Source of the DNA: Methanosarcina thermophila TM-1
GTDB taxonomy: Archaea > Halobacteriota > Methanosarcinia > Methanosarcinales > Methanosarcinaceae
Reading direction: 5' to 3'
Assembly (NCBI RefSeq): GCF_000969885.1
Contig: NZ_CP009501.1
Location: 2,680,908-2,744,907 of the forward strand
DNA: 64,000 nucleotides
Below, in pieces: positions 1 to 10,129 of the stretch. Below the pieces are notes generated by a model that was not told the origin of the DNA, did no database searches, and was given only the letters and a program-made list of their open reading frames with translations. Positions within the stretch are counted from its first letter, which is position 1. The number at the start of each line of letters is the position of its first letter. Position numbers and translations under genes: made by a program.

Positions 1-76
1 GAATAGAATGAAAACTATTTTATTAATAGAGTCCCCCTCCCTCTTTACACCGTTCGGGTTTACTGCTTTTAACTTC

Positions 77-213
77 TTATTAAGATCTGAAAATTAATTT
101 CTTACATTGTATTATTAAGACGGGGAATTAATTTCCTACTTTGTCTTATTAAGACTGAAAATTAATTTCCTACTTTGTCTTATTAAGACTGAAAGTTAAT
201 TTCCTACTTTGTG
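77..213. repeat. Tandem repeat, about 34 bp x 4
   Basis: Four head-to-tail copies of an AT-rich unit start at about 77, 112, 146 and 180. Each begins TTATTAAGA and ends in CTACTTTGT or a close variant. The last three units are 34 bp and nearly identical; the first is 35 bp and more diverged. There are no unique spacers, so this is not a CRISPR array. The flanking sequence from 1 to 488 holds no convincing gene. A weak TATA-like run lies near 270-290 ahead of the first gene. Confidence 0.85.
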
Positions 214-488
214 AAATTTTGTTTTTTATTCAATTATTGTGTCTTTATACAATTTGTTTTTTTTGTTTGACTGGTATATTAGTTATTAATCCCTTTTGAC
301 TTTCTCTCTGTGTATATCCTGATCAATTTAAAGAACTTCCTTAATCTGTTAAGTAACATTCTGATTCGCACTCAGAGGCATAATTATTTAATTTCAGGCT
401 GCCAGTTAGCATTAAGACAATCCTGTTACTTCCTTTTGATGCCCTGATTCTCAAAATGTCCGTTTTAACAGAGGCTTGTGGTTGTTCT

Positions 489-1064
489 ATGAAACGCAAT
501 ACAAAGGAATGGAAAGAAAAAAGAACTGAATTTCTCAAAGGTAAGACCTGTGCATGGTGCGGATCTTCCGATTCCCTGTGTATACATATTCCCAGAGCTT
601 ATTCTCCGGCTCAGGTCAAATCTGAGATTTACAGTGCTGCATATACAAGGTTCAAGGAGATTTACAGGCAGAAATACCAGAAGTTCGATCGCATCCCAAC
701 CGGCAAACATCGGCATAAAAGCCACCCTTACTGGCATAAAGCCTCAACTGTACATAAAACCGAGCCTGATCATACTGACCTTGAGGAACAATTTACCGAC
801 GTTCTTCTTGAGGACACGGAAGAAGGCAACTTTAAAAAGCTGTATCACAAATGGCTTGAAGAATCTGGGATTAATGAATTAATTGAGGAGGAAGTTAAAA
901 AAGCAGAGGAGGAATGTGAATCTCTGGCAAATGCAATTGTGCTCTGCAAACGCTGCCATTTTGCAAGCCTCAGGGGTATGAATCTCTGTCCTGTATGCAG
1001 GAAAAAATACAAATCCGTAAACTATGAGACCTGTTTTGACTGCTTGCCTGACGAGAAAAAGTGA
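489..1064 (+). CDS. HNH-like zinc-binding protein of unknown function
   Basis: A 191-residue soluble protein if started at the ATG at 489 (MKRNTKEW); an upstream ATG at 456 would add 11 residues. Near the N-terminus it shows CAWCG followed by an IHIP motif, and near the C-terminus an asparagine followed by VLCKRCHF. This spacing resembles HNH nucleases (CxxC, His, Asn, CxxCH), but the usual double histidine is reduced to a single His, so nuclease activity is uncertain. A second Cys pair set (CPVC, then CFDC) forms a C-terminal zinc ribbon. The middle is a charged insert rich in Lys, His and Glu. No operon partner is visible; the next gene is convergent. Function unknown. Confidence 0.6.
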   Translation: MKRNTKEWKEKRTEFLKGKTCAWCGSSDSLCIHIPRAYSPAQVKSEIYSAAYTRFKEIYRQKYQKFDRIPTGKHRHKSHPYWHKASTVHKTEPDHTDLEEQFTDVLLEDTEEGNFKKLYHKWLEESGINELIEEEVKKAEEECESLANAIVLCKRCHFASLRGMNLCPVCRKKYKSVNYETCFDCLPDEKK

Positions 1065-1156
1065 GATTTCGGGAGAGGCAAAACCGATAGGTCTACGGAA
1101 AATTCAGAATCTCCTTATAAATCGTTTTTTGAGTCTTGCTTCAGGAAAAACTCTTT

Positions 1157-1375
1157 TCAAAAAAGAGCCCAGCCGCTTCCTCCACATGCCTTGCATGTTC
1201 CAATCTCAAGAGTTCCGGATCCGTTACAGACTGGACATGCTATTGCAGGCTGAGCAACAAGTACGTCACCCTGTCCCCCGCAGGCTTCACAAACTCCGCC
1301 ATTGGCATGCCCGGTCCCGTTGCAAAGAGAGCACTTTTCCGGAGCATATTCAGTATCTATATAGGTATGGAGCAT
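1157..1375 (-). CDS. Small DnaJ-type zinc-finger protein
   Basis: A 72-residue protein made almost entirely of four CxxCxGxG repeats (CSLCNGTG, CEACGGQG, CPVCNGSG, CKACGGSG), the zinc-binding unit of DnaJ/Hsp40. It has no J domain and no substrate-binding C-terminal domain. The ATG at 1375 is preceded by a good Shine-Dalgarno AGGTGAT about 5 nt upstream, and TATA-like sequence lies near 1395-1404, so it is probably a real gene and not a broken dnaJ. It is convergent with the HNH-like gene. By analogy it may bind unfolded protein or act in thiol exchange, or serve as a zinc module for a partner; its role is unknown. Confidence 0.7.
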   Translation of the reverse strand: MLHTYIDTEYAPEKCSLCNGTGHANGGVCEACGGQGDVLVAQPAIACPVCNGSGTLEIGTCKACGGSGWALF

Positions 1376-1942
1376 CCTATCACCTTCGAAGGTAAGATTA
1401 TAGAAGTAATTGTCAAAAAATCCTTTTGATATGTATTTTTGGCTTTCTGGATTAAAAGAGCTTTCAAAAAGATAAAAAGGAAAAAGTTATAACTTATTTA
1501 CCGGCTTTTCCCTTCTTTCAGGATCTGCAGCCTGCCCGGCGCGAATTGTTAAAATATTTTATGAGTGATCTAGAACATCAAAATTATTTGGTTCATGGAA
1601 CTACTCATAAATTCCTCCTTCTAAGTTCTATATTTTTTAATAGCTAGTCTCATCAATATAATTAACCGCAGGAGTATTCTTTCCCGGCATTTTAGACGAT
1701 TTGCCAGCCTAGGGTCCTTAAATTTAATAGATAAATTTTCCAAAAAATCTCTCCATTTCTATTTTTTCTTTATAATTTTTATTCATAAATTTCTACTTAA
1801 TAACATAGTGTATTACTTTTAACCATTCCGGTAGTTTTAAGTAACATCAAAAAAATAATATTAGTTAGGGGTAGGTTTCGGAGCTGTGTCTGGGGGCGCA
1901 GGCTCTGGAATGGTGTCTCCTGAAGCTTAGGGAGTTTTAACT
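1376..1942. other. Intergenic region, leader of the PRC-barrel cluster
   Basis: No gene is visible. The left end carries the promoter and Shine-Dalgarno of the minus-strand zinc-finger gene. The middle is AT-rich. From about 1865 to 1942 a G-rich leader precedes the first PRC-barrel gene; related leader sequence precedes the other two PRC genes. Confidence 0.6.
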
Positions 1943-2761
1943 ATGGCAGATAGGGATAATCCAGAGTTTTTGTCAGCTAGCACGATAAAAGGGGATAAGG
2001 TTATCAGCAGTACGGGAGAGGATCTGGGGAAAATTGAAGAACTGATGATTGACATTCAGAACGGAAGAGTAGCGTATGCTGCCCTTTCTTTTGGGGGATT
2101 CCTGGGTCTTGGCGATAAACTGTTTGCTATTCCCTGGCAAGCTCTTACACTAAGAGTACACGAGCATGCTTTTTTACTTGGCATTCCTAAAGAAACCCTG
2201 GAAAAGGCAGAAGGTTTCGACAAAGATAACTGGCCTTTAACTACTCATAAGGAGCTTTCCAATACCTACACCTACTATGGGTATCGACCTTACTGGCAGC
2301 CTGCAAAGACGGAACAAACCGAAGCTCCGGAAGAATCCAAAACGGAAAGGACTGCCCGGGCGGAAACTAGAGAGATCAGGCGTAGAATGAATTTTTTGTC
2401 AGCAAGTGAAATAAAAGGGGAAAAGGTCGTCAATAAAGAAGGGGAACATCTTGGGAAGATTGAAGATTTGATGATCGACCTTCAAGACGGAAGAATAGCT
2501 TATGTTGTCCTTTCTTTTGGGGGATTCCTGGGGCTGGGCAATAAGTTGTTCGCTATTCCCTGGCAGGCTCTTTCACCAAGACCTGATGAAAATGTGTTTG
2601 TCCTTGATATCCCTAAGAAGACCCTTGAAAATGCGGAGGGTTTTGATAAAGATCACTGGCCTGTAACTAATCGTGAATGGCTGTCCACTGTATATCGTTT
2701 CTATGGATACCAGCCTTACTGGCAGGAACAGCGTATAGAGAATCGGCCGGGTAATCTCTGA
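1943..2761 (+). CDS. PRC-barrel protein with two barrel domains
   Basis: A 272-residue soluble protein with two copies of a domain of about 105 residues (roughly 6-115 and 148-262). Each begins with FLSAS or similar, continues with GEDLGKIEELMID, a FGGFLGLG loop, FAIPWQAL, and ends in a YYGYxPYWQ motif. The PRC-barrel family is known from photosynthetic reaction-centre H subunits and from RNA- or division-linked proteins in archaea, and usually mediates protein contacts. The two copies are joined by a charged linker. GGGAG lies ahead of the ATG. It is the first of three tandem paralogues on the same strand, probably produced by gene duplication. Exact function unknown. Confidence 0.85.
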   Translation: MADRDNPEFLSASTIKGDKVISSTGEDLGKIEELMIDIQNGRVAYAALSFGGFLGLGDKLFAIPWQALTLRVHEHAFLLGIPKETLEKAEGFDKDNWPLTTHKELSNTYTYYGYRPYWQPAKTEQTEAPEESKTERTARAETREIRRRMNFLSASEIKGEKVVNKEGEHLGKIEDLMIDLQDGRIAYVVLSFGGFLGLGNKLFAIPWQALSPRPDENVFVLDIPKKTLENAEGFDKDHWPVTNREWLSTVYRFYGYQPYWQEQRIENRPGNL

Positions 2762-2901
2762 TACCTTAATAGGGTAGATAGGTATTATCAATTACTGGCA
2801 AATAGGGGGTTGGAACTGATTTAATTGGGGTAGAGGTTTGAGGTTATGCCTGGAGTGCAGGTTTTTAATACTGCATTTCCTGAGTTTGGGGGCTGGAGAA
2901 T

Positions 2902-3696
2902 ATGGCAAATAGAGATAATCCAGATTTTTTGTCAGAAGGTACGCTAAAAGGGAGTAAGGTCATCAACAAGGCTGGAGAGGATATTGGGAAGATTGAAAAG
3001 TTAATGATCGATCTCATAGATGGAAGAATAGCCTATGCCGTATTGTCTTTTGGCGGAATCCTTGACAGGAGGGATAAACTCTTTGCCATTCCCTGGCAAG
3101 CTCTTAAATCAGAAATGCATGATCATGTTTTCATTCTTGATATCCCCAGAGAGGCTCTGGAAAAAGCTGAGGGGTTTGATAAGGACAACTTGTCTTTAAC
3201 CCGTGAGGAACTTTCTGGCGTCTATACTTATTATGGACATCAGCCTTACTGGCAGAATATAATGGCAGAACAGACCGAATTGCTTGGAGAAACCGAGCCT
3301 GAAAGAATGATTCTAATGAGAAGAGCGGCAGGTAAAAAATATCCAGATTTTTTGCCTGCAGACACGATAAAAGGGGAGAAGGTTGTCAGCATTGCTGGAG
3401 AGGATATTGGGAAGATTGAAGAGTTAGTAATCGACCTCCAGGCTGGAAGAGTAGCATATGCCGTACTTTCTTTTGATGAGTTTCCGGGTATGAGCGGCAA
3501 ATTTTTTGCTATACCATGGCAGGCTCTTCAGGTAAAATTTCAAGAACATGCCTTCTTACTTAATGTCCCTAAATATACTCTTGAAAAAGCAGAAGGTTTT
3601 GATAAAGATCACTGGCCTGTAACTACCTATGATTGGCTCTCTAAAGTATACAGCTACTACGAATATGAGCCTTACTGGCAGACACCGAGATTATAG
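2902..3696 (+). CDS. PRC-barrel protein with two barrel domains (paralogue 2)
   Basis: A 264-residue paralogue of the preceding gene with the same two-domain layout (about 6-112 and 147-260). The conserved glycine-rich loop is altered in both copies: FGGILDRRD in the first and FDEFPGMSG in the second. FAIPWQAL and the terminal PYWQ motif are kept. Divergence in the loop suggests a different partner or relaxed constraint. The ATG at 2902 follows a GGGG-GGAG run. A leader of about 80 bp resembles that of the first gene, so the duplicated unit included upstream sequence. There is no signal peptide or membrane segment. Confidence 0.85.
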   Translation: MANRDNPDFLSEGTLKGSKVINKAGEDIGKIEKLMIDLIDGRIAYAVLSFGGILDRRDKLFAIPWQALKSEMHDHVFILDIPREALEKAEGFDKDNLSLTREELSGVYTYYGHQPYWQNIMAEQTELLGETEPERMILMRRAAGKKYPDFLPADTIKGEKVVSIAGEDIGKIEELVIDLQAGRVAYAVLSFDEFPGMSGKFFAIPWQALQVKFQEHAFLLNVPKYTLEKAEGFDKDHWPVTTYDWLSKVYSYYEYEPYWQTPRL

Positions 3697-3853
3697 CCGA
3701 TCAGGTAGACCTTAGCCTTAATTGGGCAAACAGACCAGGCATTCATTACTGATAAACCAGATGTGAAACAAATTTATCGGGGGGAAAATTCGGAATTTCG
3801 TCTGGGTACAGGCGTTTAAATATATGTTTGTAAAACTTTGGGGGTTAAAAATT

Positions 3854-5821
3854 ATGGCAGATCGAAATAATCCAGATTTTTTGTCAGCAAGCACGCTAAA
3901 GGGAGATAAAGTCGTTAACGCAGCTGGAGACGACCTTGGAAAGATTGAAGAATTAATGATCGACCTTCGTGATGGAAGGTTAGCGTTTGCAGTGCTTTCT
4001 TTTGGAGGATTCCTGGGGCTGGGCAATAAGCTGTTTGCTATTCCTTGGCAGGCTCTTAAATTAAAACTTCATGACCATGCCCTCGTCCTTGATGTACCTA
4101 AAGAGACTCTTGAAAAAGCCGAGGGCTTTGATAAGGACAAGTGGCCTGTAACTTCCCATGAGTGGCTGTCCACTGTATATAATTACTATGGATATCAGCC
4201 TTATTGGCAGACAGGAGCGGCTGCAGGAATGCCTGAAGAGATTGAATCCGAGAGGATGACCCGGGCTGGAAGAACGTCTACAGATAGGGAAAATCCGGAT
4301 TTTCTGTCGGCAAGCACGCTAAAGGGGAATAAGGTCGTCAGTTCTACTGGAGAGAATATTGGAAAAGTTGAAGAGTTTATGATCGATCTCCAGAATGGAA
4401 AAGTAGGGTATGTTGTGGTCTCACATGGTGGAATCCTGGGTATAGGAAACAAACTTTTTGCTGTTCCCTGGCAGGCTCTTACACTGAGAGTGCATGAGCA
4501 CGCTTTCGCTCTTAATATTCCCAAAGAGACTCTCGAAAAATCGGAAGGCTTTGATAAGGATAACTGGCCCTTAACTCGTGAAGAACTCTCCAGAACCTAT
4601 TCCTACTACGGATACGAGCCTTACTGGCAGGCAGAAATGGCGGCACCTGCAGCAGGAGCTGCGGCAGCAGCAGGAGTGGCTGCAGCTATGCCGACTGAAA
4701 CCGAATCCGAACGGGTATCCCGGATGGAAAGAGAGCCTACGCCGGTAGGAACGGAAGAAGAGAGAGCGGCGCAGCAAGAGAGAGAAAGACTTGAAGAATT
4801 AAGGAGAGCGCAAGAGGAGAAAATCTCGCAGTTAGAAAAGCAGCGGATGGAAGCCGAGAAGCAGGCAGAAGCTGAGAGAGATAGGCTGAAGCGGCTGGAA
4901 GCAGAGAGGATTGAAGCAGAGAGACAGGCGCAGGCCGAAAGGCAGAGGCTGGCAGAGCTGGAAAAAGAGCTGCAGGAAGCAAGAAGGCAGGAAGAAAGAG
5001 AAAAAATATCCCGGCTCGAAGAAGAGTTGAGGTCGGTACAGACACAGGAAGAAACCCATCGAGAGAGACTCACTCAACTGGAAAGAGAGTGTGCAGAAGC
5101 CCGGAAACAGGCTGAGATTGAGAGGCAGAGACTGGTTGAGCTGGAAAGAGAACGTGCTGAAGTAGAAAAGCAGGCGGAGGCTGAGAGAGAAAGGTTAACA
5201 CAGTTTGAGAGAGAGCGGGCAGAAGCCGAAACTATGGTTCAAGCAAGGGGCACAGAAGGTAAAGTGACACCTGACTTTTTGTCGGCAAGCACGATAAAAA
5301 CGGATAGGGTCATCAATCCAGCCGGAGAAGACCTTGGAAGGATTGAAGAGCTAATGATTGATCTCGACAATGGCAGGGTAGCGTATGCTGTCATGTCTTT
5401 TGGCGGATTCCTGGGTATGGCCGATAAGCTGTTTGCTATCCCCTGGGAAGCTCTATCTCTCAGGCCGCGTGAACACGCCTTCGTCCTTAATATTTCCAGG
5501 GACGTTCTGGAAAGAGCAGAAGGCTTTGATAAGGACAACTGGCCCTTAACCCGTGAGGAACTCTCCAGAACCTACACTTATTACGGATACCAGCCTTACT
5601 GGCAGAGAGGTGTGACGGCAGAAGTATCCAGAGAAACCGAGCCACAGAGAGCTGCTCGTACTGAGAGAACAGGAACCCTGGAAACCGCCGAAGAAGTAAT
5701 GGCGCGGCAGGAAAAAGAAAGGATAGAACGTATGGAAGAGACCGAAACTGATGAGGAGAGAAGGCAGAGGCTGGAAAGAGAAAAAGAGATCGCAGCAAGA
5801 CGGGAACGCAAGTATCACTGA
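3854..5821 (+). CDS. PRC-barrel protein with three barrels and a long coiled coil
   Basis: A 655-residue protein from the ATG at 3854, chosen because GGGGG stands just upstream and MADRNNPDFLSAS matches the starts of the two paralogues; a start at 3824 would add 10 residues. Order: PRC-barrel 1 (about 6-115), PRC-barrel 2 (about 145-250), an Ala-rich stretch near 260-280, a heptad-patterned Glu/Arg/Gln-rich coiled coil (about 300-460), PRC-barrel 3 (about 471-580) and a charged tail. No membrane segment is seen. The coiled coil suggests an oligomeric or filamentous scaffold holding barrel domains apart (inference). The internal repeats and the three-gene array point to repeated duplication. 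Codon use in the coiled coil is purine-biased, giving long false open frames on the other strand. Confidence 0.85.
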   Translation: MADRNNPDFLSASTLKGDKVVNAAGDDLGKIEELMIDLRDGRLAFAVLSFGGFLGLGNKLFAIPWQALKLKLHDHALVLDVPKETLEKAEGFDKDKWPVTSHEWLSTVYNYYGYQPYWQTGAAAGMPEEIESERMTRAGRTSTDRENPDFLSASTLKGNKVVSSTGENIGKVEEFMIDLQNGKVGYVVVSHGGILGIGNKLFAVPWQALTLRVHEHAFALNIPKETLEKSEGFDKDNWPLTREELSRTYSYYGYEPYWQAEMAAPAAGAAAAAGVAAAMPTETESERVSRMEREPTPVGTEEERAAQQERERLEELRRAQEEKISQLEKQRMEAEKQAEAERDRLKRLEAERIEAERQAQAERQRLAELEKELQEARRQEEREKISRLEEELRSVQTQEETHRERLTQLERECAEARKQAEIERQRLVELERERAEVEKQAEAERERLTQFERERAEAETMVQARGTEGKVTPDFLSASTIKTDRVINPAGEDLGRIEELMIDLDNGRVAYAVMSFGGFLGMADKLFAIPWEALSLRPREHAFVLNISRDVLERAEGFDKDNWPLTREELSRTYTYYGYQPYWQRGVTAEVSRETEPQRAARTERTGTLETAEEVMARQEKERIERMEETETDEERRQRLEREKEIAARRERKYH

Positions 5822-5858
5822 AGTGATAATTAACAGGGTGAAGTGATAATTAACGGGG
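5819..5858. repeat. 20-bp tandem duplication across a stop codon
   Basis: Two adjacent 20-bp copies, 5819-5838 and 5839-5858, each starting TGAAGTGATAATTAAC, differ at one base. The first copy contains the stop codon of the large PRC-barrel gene. Confidence 0.85.
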
Positions 5859-5983
5859 AGGCATGTTAAATGTCTCTCTGGATTTAACTGGATACGGTAA
5901 AGGTGTAAACCGGGGTTAAGTCGGTTTATAGCGGCTCATTCTTTTCGGTTTACAACCTTATTTACAATTTTTCAGGTTTATTT

Positions 5984-7124
5984 TCATATTTTTCCAGTTA
6001 GATTTTCTTTTGCTGTCATAAGCCTTGCAAGCAGGGATTTTTTGATTTCTACCGCGTTGCTAGGGCACAGTTCACGGCAGCAGTAACATAAAATGCACTT
6101 ATCCTCATTAATCCTGTAACTTCCATCATCGAGCTGTTCTACGGCATGAGGAGAGCAGTTTAAATAACAAGCTCCGCAGTGTGTACATTTTCTCCTGTTA
6201 ATCCTGGGATAGATCTTATAATATTTGCCAAGGCTGCGAGTAAGAAAGGAAGGGGCTGTGCTGACTCCTCCGCTGGACGGTTTGAATTTGATTTTGACTT
6301 CTTTTAATGGGGTTCCTACAACAACAGGGCACTGATTTCCAAAGCCCTTTTTCATAGCTCCTGCAGTCGTGGGAATTTTAAGAGGCTCAAAGCCTATCAT
6401 TTCAGCAGCCACAATGTCAAGGGAAACACAGTCCTGGCTTGCCAGAACTACTCCTGAGTTTATGGGTTTCCCATGAGAGGGACCATCCCCTTCCATGCCT
6501 ATAATCCCATCCATGACGGCAAAAGCGGGCATAACAACTGAATACACATCGGCAACGGCTTCGCCAAAAAGTTCCCTTTTTCCAAGAAGATGTGCCTCTT
6601 TCCGACACTTCAGAGGCAAGGTCCCAAAGAAGTTTTTGACCGCACCTGTGTAGTAAGTAAGCTCATGAGTCTTTAATTTTGGAAGGGATATCACAACATC
6701 GGCTTCAAGGACAGGATTTGCGATGTATAGTTTGCGAAACTGCAGGGAATCAGGCACATCTACAAGGGTAAAGCCTGCGGTTTCAAAGTTAACTACCTCT
6801 GCTCCGGCTTTTCGGGCGGCTTCTTCTATGCCTGAAGCTCTCAAGGCTTTTGAGGTGGCTCCCGGTCTTGAGATGCCAGCTCCGTCCCCGACTACAGGTT
6901 TCCCCCCGGCTTGAAGCACAAACTCGCACATTGACGCTACAACTGAGGGATGGGTGGTTACTGCATTTTCGGGAGAACTGGCTGCAAGGATATTTGGTTT
7001 TAGAAGCACACGGTCGCCTGGCTGGATTATATTTTCAAGACCTCCCACCAGTTCCAGGGCTTCGGCTATAGCTTTTTTTTGTTCCAGAATAATCAGGGCA
7101 GCGTATTATGGATACTCGATTCAC
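5984..7124 (-). CDS. DUF362 protein with C-terminal 2[4Fe-4S] ferredoxin domain (apparent frameshift)
   Basis: The main frame runs from 7105 to 5984 and encodes DUF362 (GDRVLLKPN, an internal GDG, KLKTH motifs) followed by a ferredoxin with two clusters (CTHCGACYLNC and CILCYCCRELC), near residues 300-345. The only usual start in this frame is a GTG at 7048, which would leave out the first beta strand. In another frame, a GTG at 7124 encodes VNRVSIIRCPDYSGTKK, a typical DUF362 N-terminus, which joins the main frame at a run of eight A (7073-7080 on the plus strand as T). Removing one A gives a continuous protein. So this is a one-base indel: sequencing error, real inactivation or slippage. 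The role is probably electron transfer; the substrate is unknown. Confidence 0.8.
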
Positions 7125-7225
7125 GGCTGGAGAATAAATGGGTTTATTATTAAATTTCTTTCCGGTACGACTTAATTGGCATCTTTCCGGGCTCTTTTCT
7201 TAATTTTCATTAATTTTTAATTTCT

Positions 7226-7633
7226 TTACCGGTTCTTTATTCCTATTCTAGAATCAATTTCTTCAGCCATGTATTCGAGTTCATCGAAAATTCTTTCCGA
7301 ATCTTTTCGCATTTCTTTTACTGCAGCTTTCAGGCTGCCTCCTCTCAGGTATATCAGGCGTTTTTTTCTGTAAACTAGCCCAGAATCGTTGAGATTCCTT
7401 AAATGATGGTTTACTCTTGATATTTTCATCTCAAGGTCTTTAGCAAGGGCTTCTGAAGAAGTTACTTCATCATTTGAAAGTTTATCAAGCAGGGCAAAAA
7501 TTATCTTGGTCGAGGTGTTTTCTATGTCTCTTCCCGAGGTAAAGCCGAAGCTATTGCAAAACCACAGGAGGTCCTCTTCCAGACTTTTAACACGCGGTTT
7601 CTCAAGGTGTCTGAGTATTATCTGCTGAACCAT
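7226..7633 (-). CDS. ArsR-like winged-helix transcription regulator
   Basis: A 135-residue protein with a central winged helix-turn-helix (about residues 45-100). SSEALAKDLEMKISRVNHHL is the recognition region and LVYRKKRLIYLRGG the wing, followed by a helical C-terminus. It is divergently transcribed from groES with a shared intergenic region of 239 bp that contains an inverted repeat at the predicted groES start site. This layout makes it a candidate regulator of the chaperonin operon, perhaps a heat-shock repressor (inference). Its own TATA-like sequence lies near 7655-7670, giving a short leader. Confidence 0.75.
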   Translation of the reverse strand: MVQQIILRHLEKPRVKSLEEDLLWFCNSFGFTSGRDIENTSTKIIFALLDKLSNDEVTSSEALAKDLEMKISRVNHHLRNLNDSGLVYRKKRLIYLRGGSLKAAVKEMRKDSERIFDELEYMAEEIDSRIGIKNR

Positions 7634-7730
7634 CAGTTTATATTTTACAATATCTCATATATATATAGTTTATTTGTATTTTGTCGATATCATCTCGATT
7701 TTCTATTAATCATGTTTATTTTTCTGGTAA

Positions 7731-7785
7731 TTTTTAAATATAAGTTTCACATTATATGCAGATTGTTGGGCGCACAAGCGCTCAA
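7731..7785 (+). promoter_or_regulatory. groES promoter with inverted repeat at the start site
   Basis: A TATA element (TTTAAATATAAG, 7733-7744) is followed about 22 bp downstream by an inverted repeat, TTGGGCGC - ACAA - GCGCTCAA (7766-7785, one mismatch in 8 pairs). The dyad therefore overlaps the predicted transcription start and would suit a repressor. It is not the bacterial CIRCE sequence. The divergent winged-helix gene is the obvious candidate to bind it. Confidence 0.6.
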
Positions 7786-7872
7786 TATATCAACCAATCC
7801 CTTAATGACTCATAGCTACCATTTAATGTTCAGCTAATATAGGGTCACTTACGCATAAGGAGGAAAATTAGA

Positions 7873-8151
7873 GTGATTATAAAACCTATTGGCGAACGAG
7901 TTTTAATCAAACACATGAAGAAAGAAGAAGTCACAAAAGGCGGTATCTATATCCCTGAGTCCGCACGGAAGGAAAGAAAGGAAGGGTTCGTCGTTGCAGT
8001 GGGAACCTTCGAGGATGGAAAGGAGCTTCCTCTGAAGAAAGGTGACCATGTACTCTATGGGGGGTATCAATCAGACGAAATTGAAATTGACGGTGAAAAG
8101 CATCTTTTTGTCGATTTTAAGGACATCTTGGCAGTAGTTGAAGAAGAATAA
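7873..8151 (+). CDS. groES: Co-chaperonin GroES (Cpn10, group I)
   Basis: A 92-residue 10-kDa chaperonin, the lid of the GroEL folding chamber. It begins MIIKPIGERVLIK, has a mobile-loop region (EEVTKGGIYIPESARKE, about 17-33) and the VLYGGYQSDEIEIDGEKHL roof segment. The start is a GTG at 7873 with a strong Shine-Dalgarno AGGAGGA. groEL follows 122 bp downstream on the same strand. Group I chaperonins are bacterial; Methanosarcina species are known to carry them beside the archaeal thermosome, by lateral transfer. Confidence 0.96.
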   Translation: MIIKPIGERVLIKHMKKEEVTKGGIYIPESARKERKEGFVVAVGTFEDGKELPLKKGDHVLYGGYQSDEIEIDGEKHLFVDFKDILAVVEEE

Positions 8152-8267
8152 TGTTGAATGACGCTGATTCTGAAGAAAAGAGAATAAAAGCATATTTTTA
8201 GTAATCCAGGAAAATTAAAGACACATTCAAACTCGATTTAGGAAAAAATCTGTTTTAATCTAGGTGA

Positions 8268-9884
<1,617 letters not shown>

Positions 9885-10129
9885 GCTTGATTCCTTTCAT
9901 CTCTTTTCTTTTTTATTTTTTCCATTCTTCTTCTCTTTACGCTTCGTTTTGCTCTTTCTTTTGTTTTGCTTTTTCTTTTGTTCTGTTCTATACGTAACAT
10001 ATTTCTAATATCGTACTTTATCAATAGTCATAACTAATCCGCAGCCTTGTCGTGTTACTGCTTACATATTTGGCTGTATATCCTGGCACAGTTCGTAAGA
10101 ATATTTCTATTGGGAAGGTGAAAACAAGC

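Noticed and set aside
77-213. CRISPR array
   Set aside because: The units abut with no spacers and no cas genes are present.
4571-5077. Several minus-strand frames over the PRC coiled coil
   Set aside because: Ser/Leu/Cys-rich products come from the purine bias of the coiled-coil gene on the other strand.
7766-7785. CIRCE element for HrcA
   Set aside because: Arms and 4-nt loop differ from the 9-bp-arm, 9-nt-spacer CIRCE sequence.
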